A DNA stretch of 64,000 nucleotides. It comes from Pterobdella sp. o SKG-2022. Its lineage: Eukaryota; Annelida; Clitellata; Hirudinida; Piscicolidae. Both the position numbers and the translations under genes were made by a program. Positions 46,470 to 57,900 of the stretch are shown piece after piece; position 1 is the stretch's first letter; every line of letters begins with the position of its first letter. The stretch is taken from positions 28,329,022 to 28,393,021 of the forward strand of contig OZ038321.1 of assembly GCA_964035795.1 (NCBI GenBank), written 5' to 3'. A model generated the notes under the pieces. That model was not told where the DNA came from and made no database searches. It worked only from the letters and a program-made list of their open reading frames with translations.

Positions 46470-49400
46470 TTAGAATAACTTGCCGAATGATCATTAAGTT
46501 TTAAAAGCTCTTAATTTATTTAAAACTCATTCCAAAACCATAGACCAAACGACTCAAAACGATATCTTTTGTACACCATCCAGTTTATTCTCATTTCTAA
46601 AATTTTGAACTTTATTTGTCTAAAAGCTTATGCCTTGAGAAGCAATAAGCTTGTGAACATTTTCGGTCGAAAACGATAAATACAACCTTAGATGGTTATT
46701 TTTATTTAAAGTTTTTCAAAATCAAAAAATTTAATTTTTAATTAATGGATTTTTTCGTGAGCATAACAAGCATACATGCAACATCGGCAGCTCAAAATGA
46801 TTTCAATGGTTCTCATCTTTAATATAAGCATCTTTCTGTCTCTCATTGCTCCACACTAATTCTTTCTTTAAACTTTCAATCACACACAACATTCAAAAAA
46901 GCCAAATATTTCTTCTGCAAGTGACGTATATTATTATGATGACGTAGAGTATTTGATTACGCAAGATAACATGTCAACGTATGTTATTAGGATGTTATGA
47001 TGATGTATAATAGTATAATTTCAGCACTTTTGTACATCGGTTACTCAGTCATTTATTAAAAAAACGTAATATGACTTTCTTTTGTGTCATGAGATGATAA
47101 TGAGGATGATGGTCATGATTATGATAATGATGGTCATGATAATGATATGATATTACATCAGGAATGATTGATAAGGTAAGTTACGCAAGTAGTCTATTAA
47201 AAGGATGGTTCTCAGTGAGATAATGCTCATGAAACTTAGTTATCAACTTATCAAAATGGCTTGGTTGTGTATTGATATGACTGATCAAAATGTGGAGAGT
47301 CCAAATGAAATATAGAAGTTTGCTTCATTTGAAGCACCAAAAAGTGATTGAAAATTGAAAACTGAGGGATATTCGTAAAGTTCTTGAAGCATTGTTCGAT
47401 ATTTGCACCTGCTCAGAACTTCTGTATATGTACAACTTTCATTCATATGTGCTTATGTGTGCGTATATAGGCTGCATTCATTAGAACCTGTATGCTCATA
47501 TATATTGTATACGTTTTATGTATTCCTCTCGTTTGAATGATATTCTTGTGTCCAACTATTGATTGATCAATTATCGATTTTATCAGCCGAGTTTTAATTA
47601 AAAGCTTGCTACTTTTTTGGATGATTTGAAGATTAATTTTGATGACGTATGAAGATTCAGGAATCTGATGTAATGATCAGTTGTAATAATATGAGTAGTA
47701 GAGAAGAAATAGTTTGATAATATTTTATGACGTCATTGAAAATTTGACACTTTTTACAAGAAGTTTGGAACTTTTTGAACAAACAAAATATATTTGGCGC
47801 CAAGTGTTCGTTGCTTTAATGGAGATGAAAGGAGCGAGATTCAAAAAAAGAATGTTTTAAAATATGAAAAAATTTTAAAGAAATAATGAATAAGTAAAAA
47901 ATTGATTTTGCATTGAAATAAAAACAAAAAATTAAAAAAATGTTTTATATAAATAATAAAACAATATATATTTATAATAATGGAGAATAATAATAAATAT
48001 TAATAATAAAAATAATAAAAAAAAGATAATGGCAAACATTTAGGTGGTCTTGGGGATCAGACAGATGTTGCACAAGGACATATGCCCATTTTTGAAAAAT
48101 TCCTCAAATATTTACTCGTGATCTTTTTTTCAAGAACTCAATGTTGTTTCAGTGCTATAAAAGATCATGAGATTTATATTTATCATGATTTAATTATTCA
48201 AGTAAATAATAGCTTTCATAATTAAAAATATTTACAAATAATTAAGATAGGAATAATAAAATTAATTATATTTTTCAATAAATAATTTCTATAAATCAAT
48301 AAATAAAAATCTCAAAAACAAAAGATTATAAACAAACGATAACAATAAAATATTATACCGCCCATGATTGGCTGATAGTTGCCAACGAGTTTTTCCAGCC
48401 TGTGTGCTTGTGTGTGTGAATTCACATTCCTAAGCTTATCTGAATTTCATTGATATTAAATGCACCAGAAACATTTAACCAAACCTCAACGTAACTTCTT
48501 CTCACGAAAACTTCTGTCAATTAGAAAACTATTGTATTTTTCATTATATTTGGATGTTTGTGTGAGACAGTGTTTCAAACCTTCCTCATAGAGTGATGCA
48601 TCTTTTGTTTCCCCTTGATGATATTAAATATGCTAAACATATATATATAACCAACTTTATCTATCAGGTAATCCCCATATGTATCACATCACAAGTGCAT
48701 ATAGCTATATTGATACGGTGTAAAGAGGCAGACAGTATACATACATATGTATAAAGTAAAGATAATGTAGAACATGCATATAAGGAGGTATAAAAGGAGG
48801 GTCATGTATACGAGGAATATAAGTGATTCTCACGCTTTCTTTGTTCTGTCTCAAGTTCTCAACCATGGTCTGTTTGTGCTGATTTTTTATTTTGATTTAT
48901 TATTGTTATTTTTTTATGGTTTTAGATGTTTAATATTATTTTTTATTTTTTTGAATATAAGAAATAATTAGATTATCGAAGACTTCTCCCGCATCAATTA
49001 GCGTAAAATTTAAATAATCAAAAAATTTTAACATGGAGAATTGATATTAACAAAAATAGTCTCAAAAATAACATATTCAAATGATTTTATTTGCACGAAT
49101 AAATCCCAATAGAATAGGTTTGATTTATTAGCATGGCTTTATTGGAACTGCTATGAAAGCACCCACCTAACTGATTTATCATCAAAGTCCTTCATTGCTA
49201 ACTTTTCGATCCTCACTGATCTTTATTGAATCTCTGAGGGCCTTCTAACAAACCATTTCTTCAGAACATTTTTTTTCATACTGGTTTATAATTAGAATAT
49301 TAATTGACTTCATACAAGTTTCGCTATGAATAACTGAGAGAAATAACATTATCAACTCATTTATCAACATCACACCACCCATACAACCAATTCGTCCCTA

Positions 49401-49511
49401 ACTCCAATTCAACACTAAAAACATTATTCACCACTTCATCCCTTTTTTTCACCACGTCATCCTTCCACCACGCCATCCTTCTCTCCCCCCTCCACCCCAT
49501 CTCAACCCACC
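46470..49511. other. Gene-poor interval upstream of the C2-PDZ gene
   Basis: Contains a GATAAT/GGTCAT microsatellite at 47090-47160 and an ATA-rich tract at 47940-48035. A TATAAAAG motif at about 48789-48796 could be a promoter for the plus-strand gene beginning at 49512. Several TGACGT motifs occur near 46920-46980 and 47640. No exon was supported. Confidence 0.4.
48789..48796 (+). promoter_or_regulatory. Candidate TATA box upstream of the C2-PDZ gene
   Basis: GGTATAAAAGGAGG is a good TATA match. It lies about 720 bp before the ATG at 49512, so an unseen 5'-UTR exon or long leader would be needed. The link to that gene is inference. Confidence 0.3.
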
Positions 49512-52500
49512 ATGCAGCGATCGTGGGACTCGAACTCAACATCGACTACAGACTCAACTTCAGACGCCAGTGGAAGTGTCACAGGGGGATACATCTCTAT
49601 TCCACACCTTGACTCTTCCCTCGATGAAGACAGATTTGATCAACATATTCACGGATCTCACCTCAAAACCCAAAAACTTTTGTCTTACAAAAACTCAAGT
49701 TCAACAAAGAGACAAAATTATAGAGGTTTTTAAAATTATTCTTTTGAAAACTAACCCAAATAGCGACAACAACAATCAACCCTGAAACCACTGCAGGTCA
49801 ATTACGTTTGGATGTCTACATGCAACAGGGATATGTCACTGTTCATGGTGAGGTCGTTATTCATTTATCCCGTATTCATTCATCTACCATTCACCATCTA
49901 CCCATCTTTCACTCCTTCATCCATTAACCCTTCACCCATAATTTCTCGTTCACTCATTCTTTCATCCATCTAATCTTCATTTGTAAGTTTGTTCTCACTC
50001 ATTTAATAAGCTTTCCTATGTGACGTCATCTCAAATCATAACACCATGACGTAATAGTTAATCTTGATAGCGACGTCACTTAAATCATGATACACAGTGA
50101 TAGCAGGCAGAAATATACACTCAAAAGTACAAGACCCACCAAACAGCTATGTGGTGGTTAGTTGTGCCTTCTTTTAATCTTTTGCCCCTCCTTAGAACTG
50201 TGATGAGTCATTTGGTAATTTTGAAATGCTAATTAATTCCACTTGGACGAGGCTTATGATTGAGTGGTTAATATAATAAGCACTTAAAACGCATTTTGTA
50301 AGATAAAATATTAATAAACATCGAAAACTTGGTTACACGAAGCATTTTGCAAGTTGAATTCACATTATCGACTGAAGTATACAAGCTTAAAGATATTGCT
50401 GGCATGTTTGTTATTCAGTTAATAAGAGTGTTTGATTTGATTCGTCTTAGTATTAAGCACATTTAACTATTACAGAGCTTTTTTATCGAATTTCTAATTT
50501 TTTTGTTTTGATCATTATAATGTGCCTAAGTTGAGAATTCTCAAGTAAAAGTTCTCATCGAAGACCAACCAACCTTCGACAGGCAAGCATAATTCCTGAA
50601 AGTTCCTATCTTTGCCCTTGCAAGTCATCAACTTATTGGCACTCGAGCAGGCCAGTGTTCGATGAAAAGTTGTCTATGTGAGCACCCGTTATTTTTCTCA
50701 TTGACCTTGAAATATTGGAAATGGTATTAATGAATAAGGAGATGAAGATAAGATATGATGTGTTTTTAATATTTCTTTTCCAGAGAACTGCCCTATCAGC
50801 ATCACCATCGTCGCATCCTAATCTCTTTGTGGAGTTACGACTACACTCTCCAAACCGGGTTTTTATACTAAAATATGTTTAAAGTTGGAGTTCAAAGCTC
50901 ATATCTCGTTTGTAATATAATAAAATGAGTGTTTGGTATTTTAGAATTTTGAATCTGAAACACTTTGTTTGAGTCTATTAACTTCAAAATAAACTAAATT
51001 TTCAAGTCGCAAACGATATTTTATGATACAACACCGACAAGCAAATATAACAGATCAACACACCCACAGGGATGAGTTCATTGGATGTTTCTCATTCGGT
51101 CTGGACAGAAAAACTACCGATGGACTAGTGAGAAATATTACTTATTCTATTCATATATTTTTCATATGAAGTAGTGTACTTTAAAAAACCTTGGTGAAAT
51201 GAAAACGATGATAGGACTGTTTCCTGCAATTATAAACTCTGAAACATCAGTGAAGTGTTGCAAGTGCAGTGGTTTGGATGGGTTGAAAGTCTGTGAGATC
51301 AAATGATCTACACGAAAATAATTATTGCATCTTATGTTAAAACATATGAGCTAATTCTCATTTTTTTCAGTTGTCGTCAGGTTGGTTTTACGTGTTGGAA
51401 GAGGATGTGGGCCGTCTGCGCCATGTGAGAGTGGGGCAAGACTCTAACCAGGTTAAGAGCTATTTCTCCCTCTACAACATTTCCAAGGTATGTGATTTTC
51501 AAGATTGAAGGTTGTTTCTTCCACGTGTGTAGGTTATTTGGATCTTTGTGCTCTATTTTATACTCGTCCAATTTCTTCTCAGTGTTTAGTGCTCACTTCA
51601 CTGGATTTCCAATAAGCTCCACAATTTTTTGGAGTTTAGTTTTTTTCTGAAACATTTTGATGAAAAATTTTCTATATTTTCTATTGCCATGGAAACGTAT
51701 ATAATTGCTTCAACATGTCACCACAAGTAATAATAGAAAAACCAAGTCATTGAAGGTTTCATGTTATTTGGAAGAAAGTTAAATCAGTTAAAATGCAAAA
51801 TCCTTTTTTTAAATTTTATTCCAATAGTTTTTGAGATATTTCAAAAAAAAAATTTTTATCAAAGTCATTAAAATACCTACACCGTCTTCATCCTCAACCA
51901 AACAGGTTTTATTATGTAGAAACATAAACAACGGGGGTTTTGGTTTCTCTGTGTATGGAGGAGAGAGGGTGATGGTGTGCAGAGTTGACCCAGGGTCATC
52001 AGCCTTCCATCATGGTCTCCATAGAGATGACCTCATCGTGTGCATTGATGGAGTCAACGTCACTTCCATGCCACCTTGGAAAGTGGCTGAGATCATAAGG
52101 TGAGTCACTGAGGTTATTAAAAATTATTAGGGTTGGTGATGGATTTTTAGAATTTTCAATTGAAAAGAGGTTGTAGCAGTTTGTAAAGGTTAATGATGGG
52201 GTCATGGAAATTCTTAGAACCTTTTTATGGTAGTTGATAAAGTGTTGATTTATTATAAAAATTAAAAATCACACTGCAATTTTTAAAATAGGAATGCTGG
52301 TTTCTACATGCATCTGATGGTGAGGAGAGGAGGAGATCGAAAAGCAGATGAAGAGAAAGACAAATTCAGAAATGCTATCATTGCCAATTGCGTCAAAAAA
52401 ATCTTGAATAGTCAAAAAATGAATATAAACTATGATGAGCAACTGCATGAGGCTGGTAAGATGGAGCAAGAAAGAATGTTCACGGGCCAGTTGACTGATT

Positions 52501-53839
52501 ATGGGTGGCTGGAGAAAAAATCTCAAGCCAAAGGTAATTTGTGGTTTAAATTTTTGTTATAATAATGACGATTGTCATTCTGAAAACAGATAAAAGAGAA
52601 ACAAAAAAAATTTACCAAGAAAGTTTCGAAGCAAAAAAGTTTTCCAAGTTGTTGAAAATAAGAGCGGCCCAACGAAACACTTATGGTGAATTTAAGAACA
52701 ATGAAAAAACTCATCTCGATGGTTTTAGAAACTTCACTAACGTTCACAATGCAAATATCAAAACCTCAAACACGCAACACAAAGAAGTTTATGTGTCAAA
52801 AAATGTACATGTCTCCACGGGCAACACAACATTCACCAACACAACACCCAACAACCCAATATCCAAAAACCCAACATCTAACGACACAACTTATAACGAA
52901 GACAAACCACACGACCACTTGAACGAGGCTTTCTTCAGCGATTGTGAGAAAATGAATCTTAGTTGTCTGTCCAATGAAGAGCAGGATGGACAACTAAGTG
53001 ATCATATTCACAATGATGATGACGAAGATGTTAATAGAGATGAAAACGATAAAAATATTGGTTTTAACAAAGAAATTGAAGAAAATGAGAAAGATGTTTT
53101 ATTGAAGAGTGGTGATGCCTTGCAAGTGGCAGAAACATGGAGCAATGAGTTGGACACCATCGAGGAAACCATGGAAGCTAGCCTTGCCCATGCTGTCAAT
53201 ATTTCTTCATCATTGGAAGCTTTGAAGAGTCATGGTGGTGGTGATGATGGTGTTTGTGTTGAAGATGTAGGGGAGGGTAACGGTAGTGGTGAGAATGGTG
53301 AAGAAGTATTTCAAAATGAAATTTCAATACTTGACATAAATGTAGATTCATCAGAACACAGGCATGATAAGACTGGACTGAAAGGAAGAGGTTTGTTGGT
53401 ACCAAACATAAACGTAAGATTTCGAAAGTCACCTGCTCGGAAACCCTTCTTAACACCTTCAAACAGTCTTCGTGTGTCTAATGCAATAAATGACGACAAA
53501 GAACATATTTTTGTTTCTAACTCTTCTGTTAAAAACTCAGAAACATCAAAACATCATCTTTTTAATCGATTTAAAAATTCTAAAAAAAAATTTTCTTTTT
53601 CTACGCTAGATGACAAAACTTCATCAACTTCATCCCTTCATCACCTAGTAGTTTTGAGAACCCCAAAATCATCCACCTTACGTCACCAACCACACGACCC
53701 CCAACCACACACCATCTCCACAAGCAGTCTTGCTGCGAATAAAGCCGAGGAAAGCAAAGGGCCTTTAAAACGTCACAACAGTTTTAGAAATAGTTTTATC
53801 GTCAATAAGTTCAAATCGGCGTTCAAGCAAAAGAGTTGA
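49512..53839 (+). CDS. C2-PDZ protein resembling the N-terminal half of PDZ-RGS3
   Basis: A scaffold-like signalling protein. Exons are 49512-49725, 49797-49847, 50107-50156, 50583-50677, 50784-50858, 51070-51127, 51371-51487, 51906-52099, 52292-52533 and 52590-53839. All junctions are in phase, giving 781 codons plus stop. The ATG has a strong context (CCACCATGC). Residues 1-71 are Ser/Thr-rich. The C2 domain (about 72-220) runs GQLRLDVYMQQGYVTVHG, SIIPESS, SSRPVFDEKLS, RRILISLWSYDYTL, DEFIGCFSFGLDRKTTDGL and SGWFYVLEEDVGRLRHVRVG. This matches the C2 of PDZ-RGS3 piece by piece. The PDZ domain (about 221-300) has NNGGFGFSVYGGERVMVCRV and HRDDLIVCIDGVNV. The last about 480 residues are charged and disordered, ending NSFIVNKFKSAFKQKS. 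No RGS domain is present. AATAAA lies at 53929-53934. Confidence 0.9.
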
Positions 53840-53997
53840 TTTTTTTCTTATTTTTATGCATATTTAATCATTTTTATGCGTTTATAAACTGTTTCGAATC
53901 CATTAATTTATTTTAATTTTGTTTTCAAAATAAAATTTCAAATTCCACAACCGTGGAACATAAAATAAATAAGTTATTTAAATGGCGAGCAAAACAT

Positions 53998-54292
53998 TCA
54001 TGAGCACACGATGTCGCACTGAGGAGCATGGTTACCAAAATTTCTCTTTCCGAACCTAAAATGAGATAAAATTATAAGCATGGTGTGGTGCAGTGAAAAC
54101 TCAGTCAACTTACCGTGGTCTGCCCACCAGCATGTAGTAATCGTTGAGAGCCTTCACATAGTCTCTCATCTGCTCCGTGTCTTTCCACTCTGTAGGCTTG
54201 ACAGGCGCTGTGAGGGTAGACACTCCATCACATTCCCCCACCAACAACATACAGCTCAAAAACACAAACAACAATCGGTACAATAAACTCAT
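53998..54292 (-). CDS. NPF: Neuropeptide F (NPY/NPF family) precursor, complete
   Basis: Exons are 54114-54292 and 53998-54055, giving 78 codons plus stop. The intron splits the Arg codon of the C-terminal RPRF, the classic conserved intron position of NPF/NPY genes. The signal peptide is MSLLYRLLFVFLSCMLLVGE (about 1-22). The mature peptide region contains VKPTEWKDTEQMRDYVKALN, then DYYMLVGRPRF, followed by G for amidation and a KR dibasic cleavage site. A short C-terminal peptide NFGNHAPQCDIVCS follows, with two cysteines. NPF is a secreted, C-terminally amidated peptide linked to feeding and foraging in invertebrates. Its 3' end converges on the C2-PDZ gene (stop at 53839). A poly(A) signal in minus orientation is at 53907-53912. 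Confidence 0.96.
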
Positions 54293-54347
54293 TGCACTTA
54301 TCCTTCAGAAATTGTAAGCGAAAGTCATTTAGGGAGGAAGAAGTTGC

Positions 54348-54354
54348 TTATATA
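54348..54354 (-). promoter_or_regulatory. TATA box of NPF
   Basis: Minus-strand CTATATAAGC about 55 bp upstream of the NPF ATG. The spacing suggests a very short 5' UTR. Confidence 0.65.
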
Positions 54355-54991
54355 GGAGTTTGAGGTGATGCAGGGTGGGCATAATAGAGTGTCATCTGCA
54401 CACCACTGACACTAATTAAATGTCGCAAAACAAACAATTCACTCTGAAAAAATTATTCCTGGTAGCATAATTTCACGTGGACTTTTAAACAATCATAAAA
54501 TTAAAAGTTGTAAGTTCCCTATTCAAGATACGAGCAATAACTCATTTGGAAGGTTTTTCACGCGCTCTTATTTCAATGGTCGCACCTCACGATCGTGAGG
54601 TATCTTTTGAACTTGAAAATGAAAAATTTGAAAGCAAAATGAGAATAATGTGAAATAAAAACAATTTACAATCCATAAACAATTCGTGAAAATAAAACAG
54701 AGATAAATGTGAGCAATGACGTCACTTTGATTCACACTTGTAAGAATACTTAGAGAAATACCGGTGCTTCCACAATGACGTTGTGAAGTCCTGATAATGA
54801 TCCACCAGCAACAATCAGGTCCGCAATTTGATGTTCACAATAAATAAGTTGAATATAGCCACGTTAAAAGTCCCTAGTTCAAAAAATAATTAAACTTCAG
54901 ACGACAACAAGGGGCCAATCAAAGCCCTCACTTCCGAATACTAGAATGACTTTAGAAACAGTAGAGAGGTTGAGTTGGTTCCCTGGTAACA

Positions 54992-57900
54992 TCAAGTGAA
55001 TCGAGTAACGCCATTGGTGGACTCCTTCCTGAAACTGGCCACGTGTCTCACTCTGGAGTTTCTGTAGTACATGCTGTGGTGTCTGTTCTCATATCTGTGT
55101 GTAAACATTTTTCAATGTTTTTTTCTGTTTGTTTATCTGTGTTTTTGCGTATGTTTATCTGTGTGTTTGCGTAGAGGTGTAATCAAGGTTTTTTGAAACA
55201 TCAACAAAAACAGCATCACATCATAGAAGAGATACAATAGGAACTATGAAAGATGAGGTAAAGAATGAAGTACTAACTTGGAGTGTCCACAACACAAGGT
55301 ATCTCTGAAAGCATCCCTGTACTTCTTTGACATGAGGTTGTAGAGGATGGGGTTGATGGTACAGGCGAAGTAGTACAAGATTCCTGAAAAAATCGTGCTT
55401 TGGAGTTGTTTGTGGGATCAACTTGAATGAACTATGAAGTCTCGAAAGTAGTCATCAAACTTTTCAAAATTTTTTTGTCAAAAAACTTTCGAAAAAGTAA
55501 ATAAAATTATTGAAAAATGTCATTAAATGGAAAGATTTGTGTAGGATAAGAATAATTTCAAGCATTCATGAAAAGGTAGAACTTTTTCAATTGGATCAAT
55601 ATAGAAAACTTCAAATGAAATAAGAACACGATAAAAGTTATTTTGCGGCAATAAAATTCTCAAAATAAAGAGCGGAATGCATCAACGGCATATTTATTAA
55701 TGAAATCACACAATTCTTTTTTTGGTTTATTTAGGTAAAAAACTAAGTTTGAAAAACGAAAAAATGTTTTGAAATAGCTAATAATTTCCTTGCTTCAACG
55801 TTTGGGCTCTCTTTTTAAAGCGATTTTTTGACAACTGAAAATAATTCAAACTTCCTTTTTGTATAGGCTCATTTTTTGAGATTTGCATGAGAAAAAAGAA
55901 GAAGAAGAAAAAGAAAAAGAAGTACAAACGACTTGATAAGTAGTTTTTGATGCCCAGCATTTAATGGTATTCAAAACTTGTCTGCTTTACTAATCCAGAT
56001 TATCCATCAAAATTAAGTACAGAGCATTTTTCTATGAAAAATAAAGTTAATCAAGCAAGGAACAGCTAATATCAAAAATACTTTTCGGTCAAAGATTTTT
56101 ATGCATCATCACAAGACAGATGGATAAATGCATTAGAGACATTTTTAATTGAAGATCTTCAAAGTAGAATTATTTATGTCTGATTAAATTGAATCATTTT
56201 TTATAGAGAATATTCAATAGTTGATTGATTCACTCGAACGATAGATTTAAGCTTCAAAATATATTCAATTAATTTCTCAATTATTCGATTATCACCCAAA
56301 AAAGATAATTTCATTTTGACGTTCCCTAAATTCTTTATGATGCGACTACCTTATAAAAGGAATTTAAATAGGGGTCCTTTATTGTAAAAAATATTGTATG
56401 GTAAAAAAAACGATTGAAGATAATTAAAGCGTTGTTCTCTTGGGCTAATAAAATTAGAGAATTTAGTTGAGTTTTTCAAAAGTTGTTAAAACTCGCACAT
56501 AATTTTTTTAGACAAAAACGAAACAAAGTGAAACTCAAAAAAGCGTTACAAATATAAATAAATTTAAATTTTTAACTTAAAAAAAACTATTGAGAATAAA
56601 GAGGACATTAATTTCCATTTAGCTATTCTTAAAAAATGAATGAAACTTCCCGTTGCTAGAAGACACCACATCACACAAAGCACACTCCATCACATTACAC
56701 CACATCCCACCACATCACCTCACACCACATCACACCACATTGCACCACACCATACGAAGTCATTACTACACATCACTTTCCACCACATTGCACCTCTACT
56801 GAGCCATTTCACACAACCTCACATCACACTCCATGTTCCCCAACATACCATCCTATCACACCAACTTTCATCACACCATTACACACCACCCTACCTGAAA
56901 CGTGGAAAAGACCACTGTGAATGGCAAGGGTGAGAGGGGACCAGGAATGGATGAAGGTGGCCATGAGTCTCTGAGCATGGAAGGGAGCCCAGCATGCAAA
57001 AAACGCTACTACTACTGCCACTGCATAACCATGACGTAATAAAGATAATATAAATAACAAGACTAATAAAAACAATAAAAATAATAAAAATGATAAAAAG
57101 AAGAAAAATAAAAATGATTTGCATCCTATGGTCGATAACATGTCCGCCATCGAAATAATTTGTTCCGAGATTGATTCTATTCAAGCAGCTCTCAACACGT
57201 TAAAAAGTAATGTGTTGAACTTAATAAAGTCTGAGGAACCCTCAGTTCCAAAAAAAAGAGGGCGAAAGCCCAAGACTATGATCACCTCATCTTCTTCACT
57301 TTTCTCGTCTACCACATTTTCTTTGACTACTTCTTATCCTTCAACTACTTTACTTTACTCGACCACTACATTTACTACATTTACTTCAACTACCACATCT
57401 CCTTCAACTAACTCTTTATACCATGCAATAACTCCACTCTTCTCAACAACTCCATCTTCTTCATCAAGCTCAACTTCAACAACTATGACCACTTCTCCAA
57501 CTTCATCCACAAGCATGGCATCATTTTCAACTTCTCCATCTTCTGCTTCTACAACTACATCTTCTTCAACTAACTCTTCATCCCATGCAATAACTCCACT
57601 CTTCTCAACAACTCCATCTTCTTCATCAAGCTCAATTTCAACAACTATGACCACTTCTCCAATTTCATCTACAAGCATGGCATCATTTTCAACTTCTTCA
57701 TCTCCTGCTTCTACAAGTACTTCATCTCTTAGTTTAATTAATAATTTTCCATCATTAATTTCACTAGAATCATTCTCACCAATCAATCCAATCACATCTA
57801 CTCTTACTTCTAACTCACCTCAACCTACTTACAGCACTATTGTTAAGTGAAAAAACAAGCACACTCTTTCTTCTCCACCCACTAACAAAATCTCACACTC

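Noticed and set aside
57355..57795. Minus-strand acidic Val/Glu-rich ORF of 146 codons
   Set aside because: It is the complement of the Ser/Thr-rich ORF1 repeat of the retrotransposon and has no independent support.
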